The notes: generated from the sequence alone by a model not told the origin. 64,000 nucleotides of DNA from Sinomonas cyclohexanicum (GCF_020886775.1 NZ_AP024525.1:2418001-2482000); one strand, 5' to 3'. Positions 23,917 through 32,541 are shown, numbered from the stretch's first letter. Numbers and translations: made by a program.

Positions 23917-25357
23917 TCAGTGGGTGTCGACTGCGGAGATCTCCGAGCGGTCCTCGCCCCAGAGCGTGTGGAACGTGCCCTCGCCGTCCACACGCTGGTA
24001 GGTGTGCGCGCCGAAGAGGTCGCGCTGGCCCTGGATCACCGCGGCGGGCAGGCGCTTGGCGCGCAAGGCGTCGTAGTACGCGAGCGAGGAGGAGAAGACC
24101 GGCACGGGGGATGCCCAGCTGCACAGCCGTCGCGACAACGCGCCGCCACGCCGGGACGGCCTTGCCGACGGATTCGACGAAGCCCGGCGCGAACAGCAGG
24201 TTCGCGGGGGCCGAGCCGCCCTTGTACGCCTCCATGATGACCTTGAGCAGGTCGGCGCGGATGATGCAGCCGGCACGCCACAGCGAGGCGATCTCGTCGA
24301 GCTTGAGGTCCCAGCCGTACTCCTTCGCCGCGGAGCCGAGCATATCCAGGCCCTGGGCGTAGGAGACGAGCTTGGACGCGTACAGCGCCTGGCGCACGTC
24401 CTCGACGAAGCCCTCGGGCACCTCGATCTCGGCCTCGTGGCCGGCGAGGGTCGCCTGGGCGATCGCGCGCTGGTCCCGCTGGGAGGAGATCCCGCGCGCG
24501 AACACGGACTCGGCGATGCCCGAGACCGGCGAGCCGAGGTCGAGGGCGGACTGCACCGTCCAGCGGCCGGTGCCCTTCTGCCCGGCGGAGTCCACCACGA
24601 CGTCGACGAACGGCTTGCCCGTCTTCGCGTCGACGTGCCCGAGGACCTCGGCCGTGATCTCGATCAGGAACGAGGAGAGCTCGCCCTTGTTCCACTCGGT
24701 GAAGATCTCCGACTGCTCGGCGGGCTCGATCCCGGCCGCGCTGCGGAGCAGGTTGTAGGCCTCGCCGATGACCTGCATGTCGGCGTACTCGATGCCGTTG
24801 TGGACCATCTTCACGAAGTGGCCCGCGCCGTCGGTCCCGATCCACGCGCAGCACGGGGTGCCGTCGTCGGCCTTGGCCGAGATCTTCTCCAGCAGCGGCC
24901 CGAGCGCGTCGTAGGACTCCTTGGAGCCGCCGGGCATGATGGACGGGCCGTTGAGGGCTCCCTCCTCCCCGCCGGAGACGCCGACGCCGACGAAGTGCAG
25001 GCCCTTCTCGGCCAGGGCCGCCTCGCGGCGGCGCGTGTCCTGGTAGTGCGAGTTGCCGCCGTCGATCACGATGTCGCCCTCCTGAAGGAGGGGCACGAGC
25101 TGGTCCACGACCGCGTCGACGGGAGCGCCGGCCTTGACCATGATCAGGACGCGGCGGGGCCTCTCGAGCGCGCCGACGAGCTCCTGGAGCGTCTCGGTGC
25201 GGATAAAGTCGCCCTCGTCGCCGTGCTTGGCCAGCAGCGCGTCCGTCTTCTCCACCGAGCGGTTGTGCAGCGCCACCGTGTAGCCGTTGCGCGCCAGGTT
25301 GCGGGCGAGGTTCGCCCCCATCACCGCAAGTCCGGTGACGCCGATCTGTGCAGACAT
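23917..25357 (-). pseudogene. gnd: 6-phosphogluconate dehydrogenase with one-base frameshift
   Basis: The enzyme oxidatively decarboxylates 6-phosphogluconate to ribulose 5-phosphate. Residues 1-417 are intact: Rossmann GVTGLAVMGANLARN, substrate loop VGVGVSGGEEGALNGPS and catalytic lysine in GHFVKMVHNGIEY. After QLGIP the frame shifts. The true C-terminus ([19 protein letters not shown] to AVDTH) continues in the -1 frame to the stop at 23917. The cause is a run of five C on the minus strand (24106-24110) where four are expected. Read through, the product would be about 479 residues, the family length. A sequencing error is as likely as a real mutation. Confidence 0.9.
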
Positions 25358-25487
25358 GTACTCTCCGTCTCTTCGCTGGGATCCCCGTCAAGGCTAGTTG
25401 AGCCGGGCAGGCTTAGGTGCTCTTTGACATCGTATTTCGGCGCACCTCACATTTGGCAAGCGATTGCTGCCACTTGCCACGCCGGCA

Positions 25488-26279
25488 TCACACGACGGCG
25501 GTCATGCCGCCGTCGACGAAGATTGTCTGGCCGTTGACGAACGCGGAGGCGTCCGAGGCGAGCCACACGATCGGCCCTACGAGATCCGCGACCGTTCCCC
25601 ACCGGGCGGCCGGGGTCCGGCCGAGGATCCACGAGTTGAACTCCGTGTCGTCGACGAGGTTCTGGGTCATCTCAGTGTGGATGTAGCCCGGCGCGATCGC
25701 GTTGATCTGGAGCCCGGACCCGGCCCACTCGGCGGCCATGGCACGCGTGAGGTTCCTCAGGCCGCCCTTCGCGGCCGTGTAGGGCGCGATGGTGGGACGC
25801 GCGAGGTCCGCCTGGACCGAGGCGATGTTGATGATCTTGCCGCGGCCGCGTTCGACCATGCCGCGGGCGGCCTCGCGGCCCACCAGGAACGCGCTCGTGA
25901 GGTCCGTGGCAATCACGCGGTCCCAGTCTGCCGGGTCGAGCTCGAGCATCGGTACCCGGTGCTGGATGCCCGCGTTGTTGACCAGGATGTCGAGGGGGCC
26001 GGCTGCCTCCTCGGCGGCATGGACGCCCCGGGCGACGGCCCGCGGATCGGTGATATCGAACGCGACACCGTGGAAGGCGGCCCGCCTGCCGGCCCCGCGG
26101 GCCCGCTCCGTGAGCTCGGCGCGGGTCGCCTCGACCCGCCCGGCATCCGAGCCGTGGAGCACGACGGCGGCACCCGCCTCCGCGAGGCCCGCGGCGAGGG
26201 CCCTGCCGATGCCGCGGCTCGAGCCGGTCACGAGGGCGGTTCGCCCGGTCAGGTCGAAGGATGTGCTGGTGCTCGTCAT
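25488..26279 (-). CDS. SDR oxidoreductase, gluconate 5-dehydrogenase-like
   Basis: This 263-residue classical short-chain dehydrogenase has the cofactor motif TGSSRGIG, NNAG, and the catalytic set N102, S154, Y167 and K171. The C-terminal half (WGTVADLVGPIVWLASDASAFVNGQ, FVDGGMTAVV) resembles gluconate 5-dehydrogenase/IdnO. It likely interconverts a sugar acid and its keto form. Its ATG overlaps the upstream dehydrogenase stop by four bases. It belongs to the IclR-flanked cluster, next to gnd, which fits gluconate-type metabolism; the actual substrate is unknown. Confidence 0.85.
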   Translation of the reverse strand: MTSTSTSFDLTGRTALVTGSSRGIGRALAAGLAEAGAAVVLHGSDAGRVEATRAELTERARGAGRRAAFHGVAFDITDPRAVARGVHAAEEAAGPLDILVNNAGIQHRVPMLELDPADWDRVIATDLTSAFLVGREAARGMVERGRGKIINIASVQADLARPTIAPYTAAKGGLRNLTRAMAAEWAGSGLQINAIAPGYIHTEMTQNLVDDTEFNSWILGRTPAARWGTVADLVGPIVWLASDASAFVNGQTIFVDGGMTAVV

Positions 26280-27190
26280 GGTGTGGCGGTCTCCCGGTCC
26301 GTCATGCCGCTCGCGCGGCGGGTGTACTCGTGCACGACTGCAAGGTCCTCGCCTCCGAGGCCGGCTTCGTTGAGGCGCGTGTAGATGTCGAGCGCCGCGG
26401 CCGCGAGCGGGAGGCGCGCGCCGCCGTCGTGCGCAGCGGCCTCGACGAAGCGGAGGTCCTTGGCCATGAACCGCGCGGGGCCGGTGACGGTGTAGTCGCG
26501 GGCGACGATCCGGGGCCCGAGCTGGTCCAGAACGCGGCTTCCGGCGAGGCCGCCGCCGAGCACGGCGAAGAGCTGGCCCACGTCGAGGCCCGCCGTCTCG
26601 GCGAGCACGGCAGCCTCGGCCAGCGCCGCGGCCGTGGCACCGACCACGAGCTGGTTGCAGGCCTTGGCGAGCGAGCCCGAGCCCCTGGGGCCGAGCCGGA
26701 CGACCGTACTGGCGAGCGGGGCGAACAGCCCGGCGAGGGCCTCGGCCTGCGCGGGCTCCGCACCGACCATGATCGAGAGCGTGCCCCTGATCGCGCCGCG
26801 CTGCCCGCCGCTGACGGGCGCATCCACCACGGAGGCCGCACCGCGGCTCGCTTGGGCGACACGTTCGCCGAAGGCGCGCACGTCGACCGGCGAGACGCTG
26901 CTGAACACCACGACGAGCGTGCCCTGCTGGGGAGCCTCCAGCGCCCACCGCGCGAAGATCGGCTCGAACGCCGCCTCGATCTGGGGGAGGTCGGGCAGCA
27001 TCACCGCCAAGACGGGCAGGGAGGCGAGATCGGCTGTTTCCGCCACGGCGCGGCCGCCCGCCGCCTCAAGGGAGTCCAGTGCCGGCCGGGACCGGTTCCA
27101 CCCCGCCACGCCCCAGCCCGCCTCGACGAGACGGCTTGCCATGGGGCCGCCCATGAGGCCGAGCCCCATGAAACCCACGCTGCGCTGCAT
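26276..27190 (-). CDS. 3-hydroxyisobutyrate dehydrogenase-family oxidoreductase
   Basis: This 304-residue beta-hydroxyacid dehydrogenase has the N-terminal Rossmann motif GFMGLGLMGGPMA, the substrate-binding DAPVSGGQRGA and the catalytic lysine in GSGSLAKACNQL. Relatives reduce tartronate semialdehyde or oxidise 3-hydroxyisobutyrate. ATG 27190 follows AGGAGG. An upstream ATG at 27229 lies inside the divergent operator region and is rejected. It is the first gene of a two-gene minus-strand operon with the SDR and is divergent from a 2-hydroxyacid dehydrogenase. Confidence 0.85.
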   Translation of the reverse strand: MQRSVGFMGLGLMGGPMASRLVEAGWGVAGWNRSRPALDSLEAAGGRAVAETADLASLPVLAVMLPDLPQIEAAFEPIFARWALEAPQQGTLVVVFSSVSPVDVRAFGERVAQASRGAASVVDAPVSGGQRGAIRGTLSIMVGAEPAQAEALAGLFAPLASTVVRLGPRGSGSLAKACNQLVVGATAAALAEAAVLAETAGLDVGQLFAVLGGGLAGSRVLDQLGPRIVARDYTVTGPARFMAKDLRFVEAAAHDGGARLPLAAAALDIYTRLNEAGLGGEDLAVVHEYTRRASGMTDRETATP

Positions 27191-27210
27191 GATGACCTCC
27201 TGAATGATTC

Positions 27211-27247
27211 TGTTCAGTATTCTAGCCATGATTCAGTATAATGAACA
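27211..27247. promoter_or_regulatory. candidate IclR operator overlapping divergent promoters
   Basis: TGTTCA (27211-27216) and TGAACA (27242-27247) form inverted half-sites around a perfect -10 TATAAT (27237-27242) that is six bases before ATG 27249. The same half-sites recur near the transporter and iclR starts. Confidence 0.55.
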
Positions 27248-27248
27248 G

Positions 27249-28304
27249 ATGAGTGATTCCCCTCTCACCGTCGCCATCGCCGTCCCGCTCGAGGCCGAGC
27301 TGGTTGAGACGATCCGCGCCGTGGACCCCGCTGTCACCGTCCTCTACGAGCCCGGCCTCCTCCCGCCGGAGCGATTCCCCGCCGACCACGCCGGCGATCC
27401 GGCCTTCCGCCGGTCCCCCGATGCCGAGGAGCGCTACTGGAAGCTCCTCAACTCGGCCGAAGTCCTGTACGGGCTTCCGAACGAGTCCGCGTCGGGCCTC
27501 GCGCGCGTGGTAGCCGAGAACCCGCGACTGAGGTGGGTCCACGCTATGGCCGCCGGCGCCGGCGGCGCGGTCAAGGCCTCGGGCCTCTCCGCCGAGGACC
27601 TTGAGCGCGTCGCGGTCACCACATCCGCGGGCATCCACGCCCTTCCGCTCGCCGAGTTCGCCATGATGGGGATCCTCAACGGCTTCAAGCGCGTCTCAGA
27701 GATGGCCGCCGATCAGGCCGTCAGGCACTGGCCCGGGCTGCGCACCCCCACGCGGCTCGTCTCCGGCTCGAAGCTCGTGGTCGCCGGCCTCGGCGAGATC
27801 GGCCTCGAGACCGCACGGCTCGCCCGCGCTCTCGGCATGGGCGTGAGCGGCACCAAGCGCGCGGCTGCCGAGGTCGAGGGCATCGACCGCATCGCAACCA
27901 ATGCCGGGCTGGCCGAGCTCGTCGCGGGCGCAGACGCCCTCGTCAACACTCTTCCGGGCACGCCCTACACCGAGGGCATCATCGGCGCAGAGGTGTTCGC
28001 CGCCATGAAGCCAGGGACAGTATTCGTGAACGTGGGGCGCGGGACCGTCGTGGACGAGGACGCGCTCGTCGACGCGCTCGACTCGGGCAAGGTCGGCTAT
28101 GCGTGCCTCGACGTGTTCGCGGTCGAGCCGCTGCCGGCCGCGAGCCCCCTCTGGGAGCACCCGCGCGTGCTCGTCTCGCCGCACACTTCTGCGCTCTCCG
28201 CCGCCGAGAACCGGCTCATCGCCGAGCGGTTCGCCGCGAATCTCCGCCTGCTGCTGGACGGCGGACCCCTCCCCCACCGGGTGGACCCGATCCACTTCTA
28301 CTGA
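27249..28304 (+). CDS. D-2-hydroxyacid dehydrogenase
   Basis: This 351-residue NAD-dependent enzyme has the nucleotide motif VAGLGEIGLETARLA and the catalytic Arg-Glu-His set in VNVGRGTVVDEDAL, DVFAVEPLP and VSPHTSALS. It would reduce a 2-ketoacid or oxidise a D-2-hydroxyacid; the substrate cannot be told. The mRNA is probably leaderless: TATAAT ends six bases before the ATG. It is divergent from the two-dehydrogenase operon and shares its TGTTCA/TGAACA operator, so all three are probably controlled together by the IclR protein. Confidence 0.9.
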   Translation: MSDSPLTVAIAVPLEAELVETIRAVDPAVTVLYEPGLLPPERFPADHAGDPAFRRSPDAEERYWKLLNSAEVLYGLPNESASGLARVVAENPRLRWVHAMAAGAGGAVKASGLSAEDLERVAVTTSAGIHALPLAEFAMMGILNGFKRVSEMAADQAVRHWPGLRTPTRLVSGSKLVVAGLGEIGLETARLARALGMGVSGTKRAAAEVEGIDRIATNAGLAELVAGADALVNTLPGTPYTEGIIGAEVFAAMKPGTVFVNVGRGTVVDEDALVDALDSGKVGYACLDVFAVEPLPAASPLWEHPRVLVSPHTSALSAAENRLIAERFAANLRLLLDGGPLPHRVDPIHFY

Positions 28305-28328
28305 GCCGAGAGCCCGCTCACCGTCCGA

Positions 28329-28372
28329 GGGTCACCTCCCGGAGGTTGCCACTCAGGAGGTGACTCCCGGAC
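28329..28372. repeat. GTCAC-type intergenic repeat
   Basis: AGGGTCACCTCCCG (28329-28341) and an opposed GGAGGTGACTCCCGG segment form an imperfect palindrome. The first motif matches 23801-23813 in reverse, and both copies adjoin a GACGGCGG-family hairpin. Confidence 0.5.
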
Positions 28373-28394
28373 GAGGGAGCGCAGCTCGACGCAC

Positions 28395-28450
28395 GAGGTG
28401 GGCCGCCGCCGTCGTGCGCAACTGGACGCACGACGTCGGCGGCCCACCTC
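28395..28450. terminator. 24-base-arm hairpin between convergent genes
   Basis: Arms 28395-28418 and 28427-28450 pair apart from one or two positions and contain GCACGACG and CGGCGGCCCACC, related to 23744-23799. It probably ends both the hydroxyacid dehydrogenase and transporter transcripts. Confidence 0.7.
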
Positions 28451-28476
28451 AGGCGGTTGCGGCGCCGGAGCCTCGG

Positions 28477-29829
28477 CTACGCGCCGTCGGCCAGCACCGT
28501 GAGGTCGCGTCCGCGCGTCTCCCGCAGCGCGAACGTCGTGCCGAACGTGATGAGTGAGAGCACGAGCGAGAAGAGCCCGAGGACGAGCCACGAGTTGTGG
28601 GTCGCCTCCAGCGCCGCGGCGATGAGCACCGGCACGAGGCCAGAGGCGAGCATCGCCGAGATCTCGCGGCTCAGCGCCACTCCCGTGAACCGGTGGGTCG
28701 CACCGAACATCTCAGGCAGGAGCGCGCACTGCGGGCCAAGCATCGACTGGACGCCGAGCGCGATCCCGACCGTGATCACCACGATCACGAGCCACGCCTG
28801 TCCGAGCGTGAGGAGGTAGAACGCCGGCAACGCGATGATGGCCTGGAAGAGCGCGCCGTACCGGTAGACCGGCACGCGGCCCACGCGGTCCGAGAGCCAG
28901 CCGAAGAACACGACGGCGACCGCGGAGAACGCCGCAGCGATGAGGAGCGCCACCGGTCCGAGCGCCTTGTCGTCCTTGAAGACAGCGACGGTACCGAGGA
29001 AGCTCACGGCAATGGCCGAGAAGATCGACGAGTTGCCGTTCTCCGCCATGCGCACGCCGATCCCCTTGAGGACTGCGCCCTTCGATGAAGCCCAGACCGA
29101 CTTCACAGGGTTCTTGACGACCTCCTCGTGCGCCTCGAGCTCCCGGAAGACGGGCGTTTCCTTAAGGCGCAGACGGATCACGAGGGCCGTGACGATGAGG
29201 ATGAATGAGGCGAGGAAGGGCACGCGCCACAGCCAGACCTGCACGATCTTCGGATCGACGAGGCCCAGCAGTGTGAAGGTGCCGGCGCCGAGGAGTGTCC
29301 CGAGCTGGATGCCCACGAAGGGCAGCGCGGCGAAGAAGCCACGGCGGGGCGCAGGCGAGACCTCGGAGATCAGGGTCGTGGCGCCGGCCTGCTCCGCCCC
29401 CGCCCCGAGGCCCTGGAGGATGCGGAGGGCAACGAGCATGATCGGCGCGGCTGCGCCGATCTGGGTGTACGTGGGCAGGAGCCCGATGAGGAAGCTCGCG
29501 GAGCCCATCAGGGCGATCGTGCTCAGGAGCACGACCTTGCGGCCCCAGCGGTCGCCGATGAAGCCGAAGAGCAGGCCGCCGATCGGACGGGCCACGTAGG
29601 CGATGCCGAACGTCGCGAAGCCCACGATGACCTTGGCATCGCCGAACGGCGCGAAGAAGAGCGGGGCGAAGACGAGCGCCGTGGCAAGGCCGAAAATGTA
29701 GAAGTCGTAGTACTCGAGGGCCGATCCCACCGAGCTCGCGAGCGTTGCCCGCCGGAGCTGGTCGGGATCAACCTGGCTGCCCTGCGGCAGAGCACTCGTC
29801 CGTGCGGTGCCCGGGTCGCTGATGTTCAT
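28477..29829 (-). CDS. MFS transporter, metabolite:H+ symporter (MHS) type
   Basis: This 450-residue protein has 12 predicted membrane helices. It opens with the MHS signature SSVGSALEYYDFYIFG and carries the loop 2-3 motif GFIGDRWGRKVVL and a repeat in GWLSDRVGRVPVYR. MHS proteins import carboxylates and related acids with protons (ShiA, ProP, KgtP relatives). ATG 29829 has AAGGAG upstream. Its place in a hydroxyacid dehydrogenase/IclR cluster suggests it takes up the hydroxy or sugar acid degraded by the cluster. TGAACA half-sites lie about 75-125 bases upstream. Confidence 0.9.
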   Translation of the reverse strand: MNISDPGTARTSALPQGSQVDPDQLRRATLASSVGSALEYYDFYIFGLATALVFAPLFFAPFGDAKVIVGFATFGIAYVARPIGGLLFGFIGDRWGRKVVLLSTIALMGSASFLIGLLPTYTQIGAAAPIMLVALRILQGLGAGAEQAGATTLISEVSPAPRRGFFAALPFVGIQLGTLLGAGTFTLLGLVDPKIVQVWLWRVPFLASFILIVTALVIRLRLKETPVFRELEAHEEVVKNPVKSVWASSKGAVLKGIGVRMAENGNSSIFSAIAVSFLGTVAVFKDDKALGPVALLIAAAFSAVAVVFFGWLSDRVGRVPVYRYGALFQAIIALPAFYLLTLGQAWLVIVVITVGIALGVQSMLGPQCALLPEMFGATHRFTGVALSREISAMLASGLVPVLIAAALEATHNSWLVLGLFSLVLSLITFGTTFALRETRGRDLTVLADGA

Positions 29830-29900
29830 GTGTACTCCTTTGGACGCATCCCGTGACACGCGGGATGGTGAACAGCGCGCGGCATGACGCCGATCACTAC

Positions 29901-29955
29901 TCTGAACAGAGTACAGAACTCTGAACAATCAGTCCATAGGAATGAACACTGTTCA
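29901..29955. promoter_or_regulatory. TGAACA half-site cluster upstream of MHS transporter
   Basis: TCTGAACA occurs at 29901-29908 and 29920-29927, and a perfect palindrome TGAACACTGTTCA lies at 29943-29955, overlapping the iclR stop. This is a candidate operator for the IclR protein. Confidence 0.55.
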
Positions 29956-30759
29956 ACCCATCGGATTTCCGAGGACCTTGGCGAGCTCCTTCAGCTCCGC
30001 CACCATCGCGTTCTTCGCCGCCTCGGTGAAGCTCGCCTTGAGGTAGGTCACGGACACCCCGAGACTGGGGCCGTGGGCACCTCGAGTCGGCACGGCCACG
30101 GCGAGGCTCACCACGCCGATGGTCGATTCCTCATCCTCGAAGGCGTATCCATCCGTCTGGATGCGACGGAGCTCGGCCTTCAGCTCCCGGCCCGTCCGGA
30201 TCGAATGCTCCGTGAGCACCGGGAGTTGCGCATCGTCGGGGAACAACTCGTCCAGATCGCGCTGGTGACGCCGCGCAAGGAGAGCCTTCCCGACGGCACA
30301 CAGAGACGCGGGCATCTTGTCCCCGATGCTGGAGGTGAGCCGGACTGCCGGGTGGCCCTCATAGCGCGCGAGGTAGATGACACTGTCCCCATCGAGGAGG
30401 GCCACGCGGACCGTCTCATGCGAGAGCGTCGGAGCCTGTTCGCAGAAACGGTAGAACTCCTGGATCTCGTCACGCCGGCTGAGGTAGGCGGCCCCGAGTT
30501 CGACCAGCTTGCGGCCCAGCGAGTATTCGGACCCCTGTCGCGTGACCAGGCCCGCATCCTCGAGCGCTGTGAGGAGATTGGACGTCGACGACTTGGGGAT
30601 GCCCAGCTCCCGGGCGAGGTCGCTCAGCGTGACCCTGCCGGCGTCCGAGGCCGCGAGGACGTCAAGGAGTGCGGCCGCGCGGGTGACCGCTGGCGCTGGG
30701 GACTGCGTGGACGAGGCCTGGGCGGGTGTGCCCTCGGCTGCTGCTACCGCGACCATCAT
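29953..30759 (-). CDS. IclR family transcriptional regulator
   Basis: This 268-residue protein has an N-terminal winged helix-turn-helix (about 25-85: AAALLDVLAAS, VTLSDLARELGIPKSSTSNLLTALEDAGLV) and a C-terminal IclR effector domain (GDSVIYLARYEGHP, LCAVGKALLA, YAFEDEESTIGVVSLAVAV). IclR proteins bind palindromic operators and respond to small acids. Control regions of the neighbouring transporter, both dehydrogenase transcripts and this gene all contain TGAACA/TGTTCA half-sites, so it probably governs the cluster and itself. The ligand is unknown. Confidence 0.93.
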   Translation of the reverse strand: MMVAVAAAEGTPAQASSTQSPAPAVTRAAALLDVLAASDAGRVTLSDLARELGIPKSSTSNLLTALEDAGLVTRQGSEYSLGRKLVELGAAYLSRRDEIQEFYRFCEQAPTLSHETVRVALLDGDSVIYLARYEGHPAVRLTSSIGDKMPASLCAVGKALLARRHQRDLDELFPDDAQLPVLTEHSIRTGRELKAELRRIQTDGYAFEDEESTIGVVSLAVAVPTRGAHGPSLGVSVTYLKASFTEAAKNAMVAELKELAKVLGNPMG

Positions 30760-30772
30760 GCTCCTTCGCGTG

Positions 30773-30788
30773 GTTCATTCTGCTGAAC
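30773..30788. promoter_or_regulatory. candidate IclR autoregulatory operator
   Basis: GTTCA (30773-30777) and TGAAC (30784-30788) form an inverted repeat with a six-base spacer just upstream of the iclR start. The half-sites match those at 27211-27247 and 29901-29955. Confidence 0.5.
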
Positions 30789-30885
30789 ACGCTCCATCAT
30801 ACTGGCAGCGCTGTCAGGGCCTTCGGCGCCGGGCGTGGATCGTGCGATTTTGATTCCGGAAACGTTCACCCTATATTCGTCTTCA

Positions 30886-30931
30886 GAGCCTCCCGCCGCG
30901 GCAAACCCCCAATGGCCGCGGCGGGAGGCTC
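30886..30931 (-). terminator. 17-bp hairpin downstream of tRNA-Val
   Basis: Perfect arms 30886-30902 and 30915-30931 (GAGCCTCCCGCCGCGGC and complement) with a 12-base loop. Its position suits termination of the tRNA-Val transcript. Confidence 0.65.
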
Positions 30932-31070
30932 ATTCCATGCCTGCTAGGGCCCGGGCAGGCCGCGGAGACGCGAGGGGCCGCCCGACAGCGGTCAGGCGGC
31001 CCGTGACTTCTTCCGTACGGCAGCTTCCGTGCCGCGACACTGGGAAGCGGCCCGGCATTCTTGGGATGGG

Positions 31071-31143
31071 TGGGTCCTACCGGGATCGAACCGATGACAT
31101 CCACGGTGTAAGCGTGGCGCTCTACCAGCTGAGCTAAAGACCC
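31071..31143 (-). tRNA. tRNA-Val (anticodon TAC)
   Basis: On the minus strand the acceptor arms GGGTCTT and AGGACCC pair, the anticodon stem CCACG/CGTGG carries loop CTTACAC, and the T-arm GGTTCGATCC is canonical. It reads GTA/GTG codons. No CCA is encoded. Confidence 0.96.
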
Positions 31144-31230
31144 TTCTGTCGGCGAACGGCCAGCGTCCCGACGGGGTCCAACAGTACCCCAGGGGGCGCC
31201 GCGCGGCGAAACCGCGCGCGGTCCGCACGC

Positions 31231-31725
31231 CTAGGAGGCCCTGGACCCGGCGACCTCGGCCAGCGCGGCGCGGTACTCGGCAATGTCGCGCGCCTGACCT
31301 CGCGGGTTGACAACGCGATAGCGGACCACGCCGTCGTCGTCGAGGATGAAGGTTCCGCGCAGCGCCATGCCGCTGTCCTCGTCGAACACCCCGTAGCGGC
31401 GTGCCACCTCGCCGTGCGGCCAGAAGTCGGCGAGGAGGGAGAACTCGTAGCCTTCCGCCGCGGCGTAGGCGCGTTGCGCGAACTTGCTGTCGACCGAGAC
31501 GGCGAGCACCTCGGCGTCGACCTGCGCGAAGGCGTCCCAGCCGTCGCGGATCTCGCACAGCTCGCCGGTGCAGATGCCGGAGAACGCGAACGGGAAGAAG
31601 AGCACGACGACGGGCCGGCCGCGGTAGGCCGAGAGCCGGACAGGCTCGCCGAACTGGTTGGGCAACTCGAAGTCCGGGGCGAGATCGCCGACTGCGGGCG
31701 ATCCGGCGCCCAGCGGGAGGGTCAC
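31231..31725 (-). CDS. ahpE: peroxiredoxin, AhpE type
   Basis: This 164-residue thioredoxin-fold protein has the peroxidatic motif FAFSGICTGELC with C52, and an extra cysteine C57. It matches actinobacterial AhpE, a one-cysteine peroxiredoxin that reduces hydroperoxides and peroxynitrite. Its start overlaps the DUF3052 gene stop by four bases. The same ahpE-DUF3052 pair lies beside aceE in Mycobacterium tuberculosis (Rv2238c region), which supports the assignment. C57 could act as a resolving cysteine. Confidence 0.9.
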   Translation of the reverse strand: MTLPLGAGSPAVGDLAPDFELPNQFGEPVRLSAYRGRPVVVLFFPFAFSGICTGELCEIRDGWDAFAQVDAEVLAVSVDSKFAQRAYAAAEGYEFSLLADFWPHGEVARRYGVFDEDSGMALRGTFILDDDGVVRYRVVNPRGQARDIAEYRAALAEVAGSRAS

Positions 31726-32138
31726 TGCTTCTTCCGCACGAGTCGGGTCGCGCTCCAGTCTTTGGAGACGCCCACCGATGACGTCGAGTGGAGCCCGGCT
31801 GTCGGCGCAGACTCCTGCACCTCGACGGGACGCACATGGCCGTCACGCCCCTGCTTGGGCGTCAGCAGCCACAGGACACCGGATTCGTTGAGGGTCGTCT
31901 GGGCATCCACAAGCATGTCGACGAGGTCGCCGTCATCCTCGCGCCACCATACGATCACGCCGTCGACGACATCGTGGTCATCCTCATCGAGGAGCTCGGA
32001 GCCGACCGCCTCCTCGATCGCGTCCCTCAGTTCGAAGTCCACGTCCTCGTCGTAGCCGAACTCCTGGATCAGGTCCCCATCCTTGAAACCCAGTCGCGCC
32101 GCCACATTGCTGTCCGCGGCGGTGTCGGTCTCGCCCAC
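31722..32138 (-). CDS. DUF3052 family protein
   Basis: This 138-residue acidic protein begins GETDTAADSNVAARLGFKDGDLIQEFGYDEDVD and contains DVVDGVIVWWREDDGDLVDML and LLTPKQGRDGHVRP. This is the pattern of actinobacterial DUF3052, of unknown function. GTG 32138 is chosen because GGAGG lies just upstream; an ATG at 32213 adds an unconserved extension. It is coupled to ahpE and divergent from aceE, the arrangement seen in mycobacteria. Confidence 0.88.
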   Translation of the reverse strand: MGETDTAADSNVAARLGFKDGDLIQEFGYDEDVDFELRDAIEEAVGSELLDEDDHDVVDGVIVWWREDDGDLVDMLVDAQTTLNESGVLWLLTPKQGRDGHVRPVEVQESAPTAGLHSTSSVGVSKDWSATRLVRKKQ

Positions 32139-32541
32139 GTCCTCTCCTCCTTGTCTGGCACCAGGTCCGACGCTGTGCGGCCCGGAATGCCGATCGCATC
32201 CCATGTGTCGCATCAGACGTGTCTACTCTGGCGCACTGTAGCTATAAGCCAACTACGTTTGGCGCGCTGCTTCAAGCAGGCACCGCGTCGACCGCCCCAA
32301 TAGTCGCCGTTTCCGCGCCCGGCCAGCATCCATGATGACGGTCACAGAGCGGTGAGCGGCTAACCACCCCCGCCCGCGCGCGGCTAGAGTGGCGTGTGAA
32401 CGTCGGCCGGCCGCAAGACCCCCATGGCCTGGCACGGCGCTTACTTTGCATCAACGGCCCTGCACGCAGGGCATCGTGACGAGACTGCCCGCCGCCGGCT
32501 GCCACCAGCTCCGGCCCCACGGGCTCGAAGAGAGGTTGGAC
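32139..32541. other. divergent control region between DUF3052 gene and aceE
   Basis: This 403-base region has no credible gene. It holds the promoters of both units. Visible items are the perfect palindrome CTGCTTCAAGCAG at 32267-32279 and an AT-richer patch TGTAGCTATAAG near 32238 that could supply a -10 box on either strand. In-frame ATG 32416 lies upstream of aceE but lacks a ribosome site and encodes Arg/Pro-rich, unconserved sequence. Confidence 0.55.

Larger units (their letters stand above)
30760..31070. other. intergenic region between iclR and tRNA-Val
   Basis: This 311-base stretch holds no convincing gene. It contains the iclR control region, including the inverted pair GTTCA/TGAAC at 30773-30788, and the 17-bp hairpin at 30886-30931 described separately. 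The rest shows nothing recognisable. Confidence 0.6.

Noticed and set aside
23879-25357. gnd with an altered C-terminus
   Set aside because: The last part is Arg/Leu-rich nonsense after a frameshift; the true C-terminus is found one frame away.
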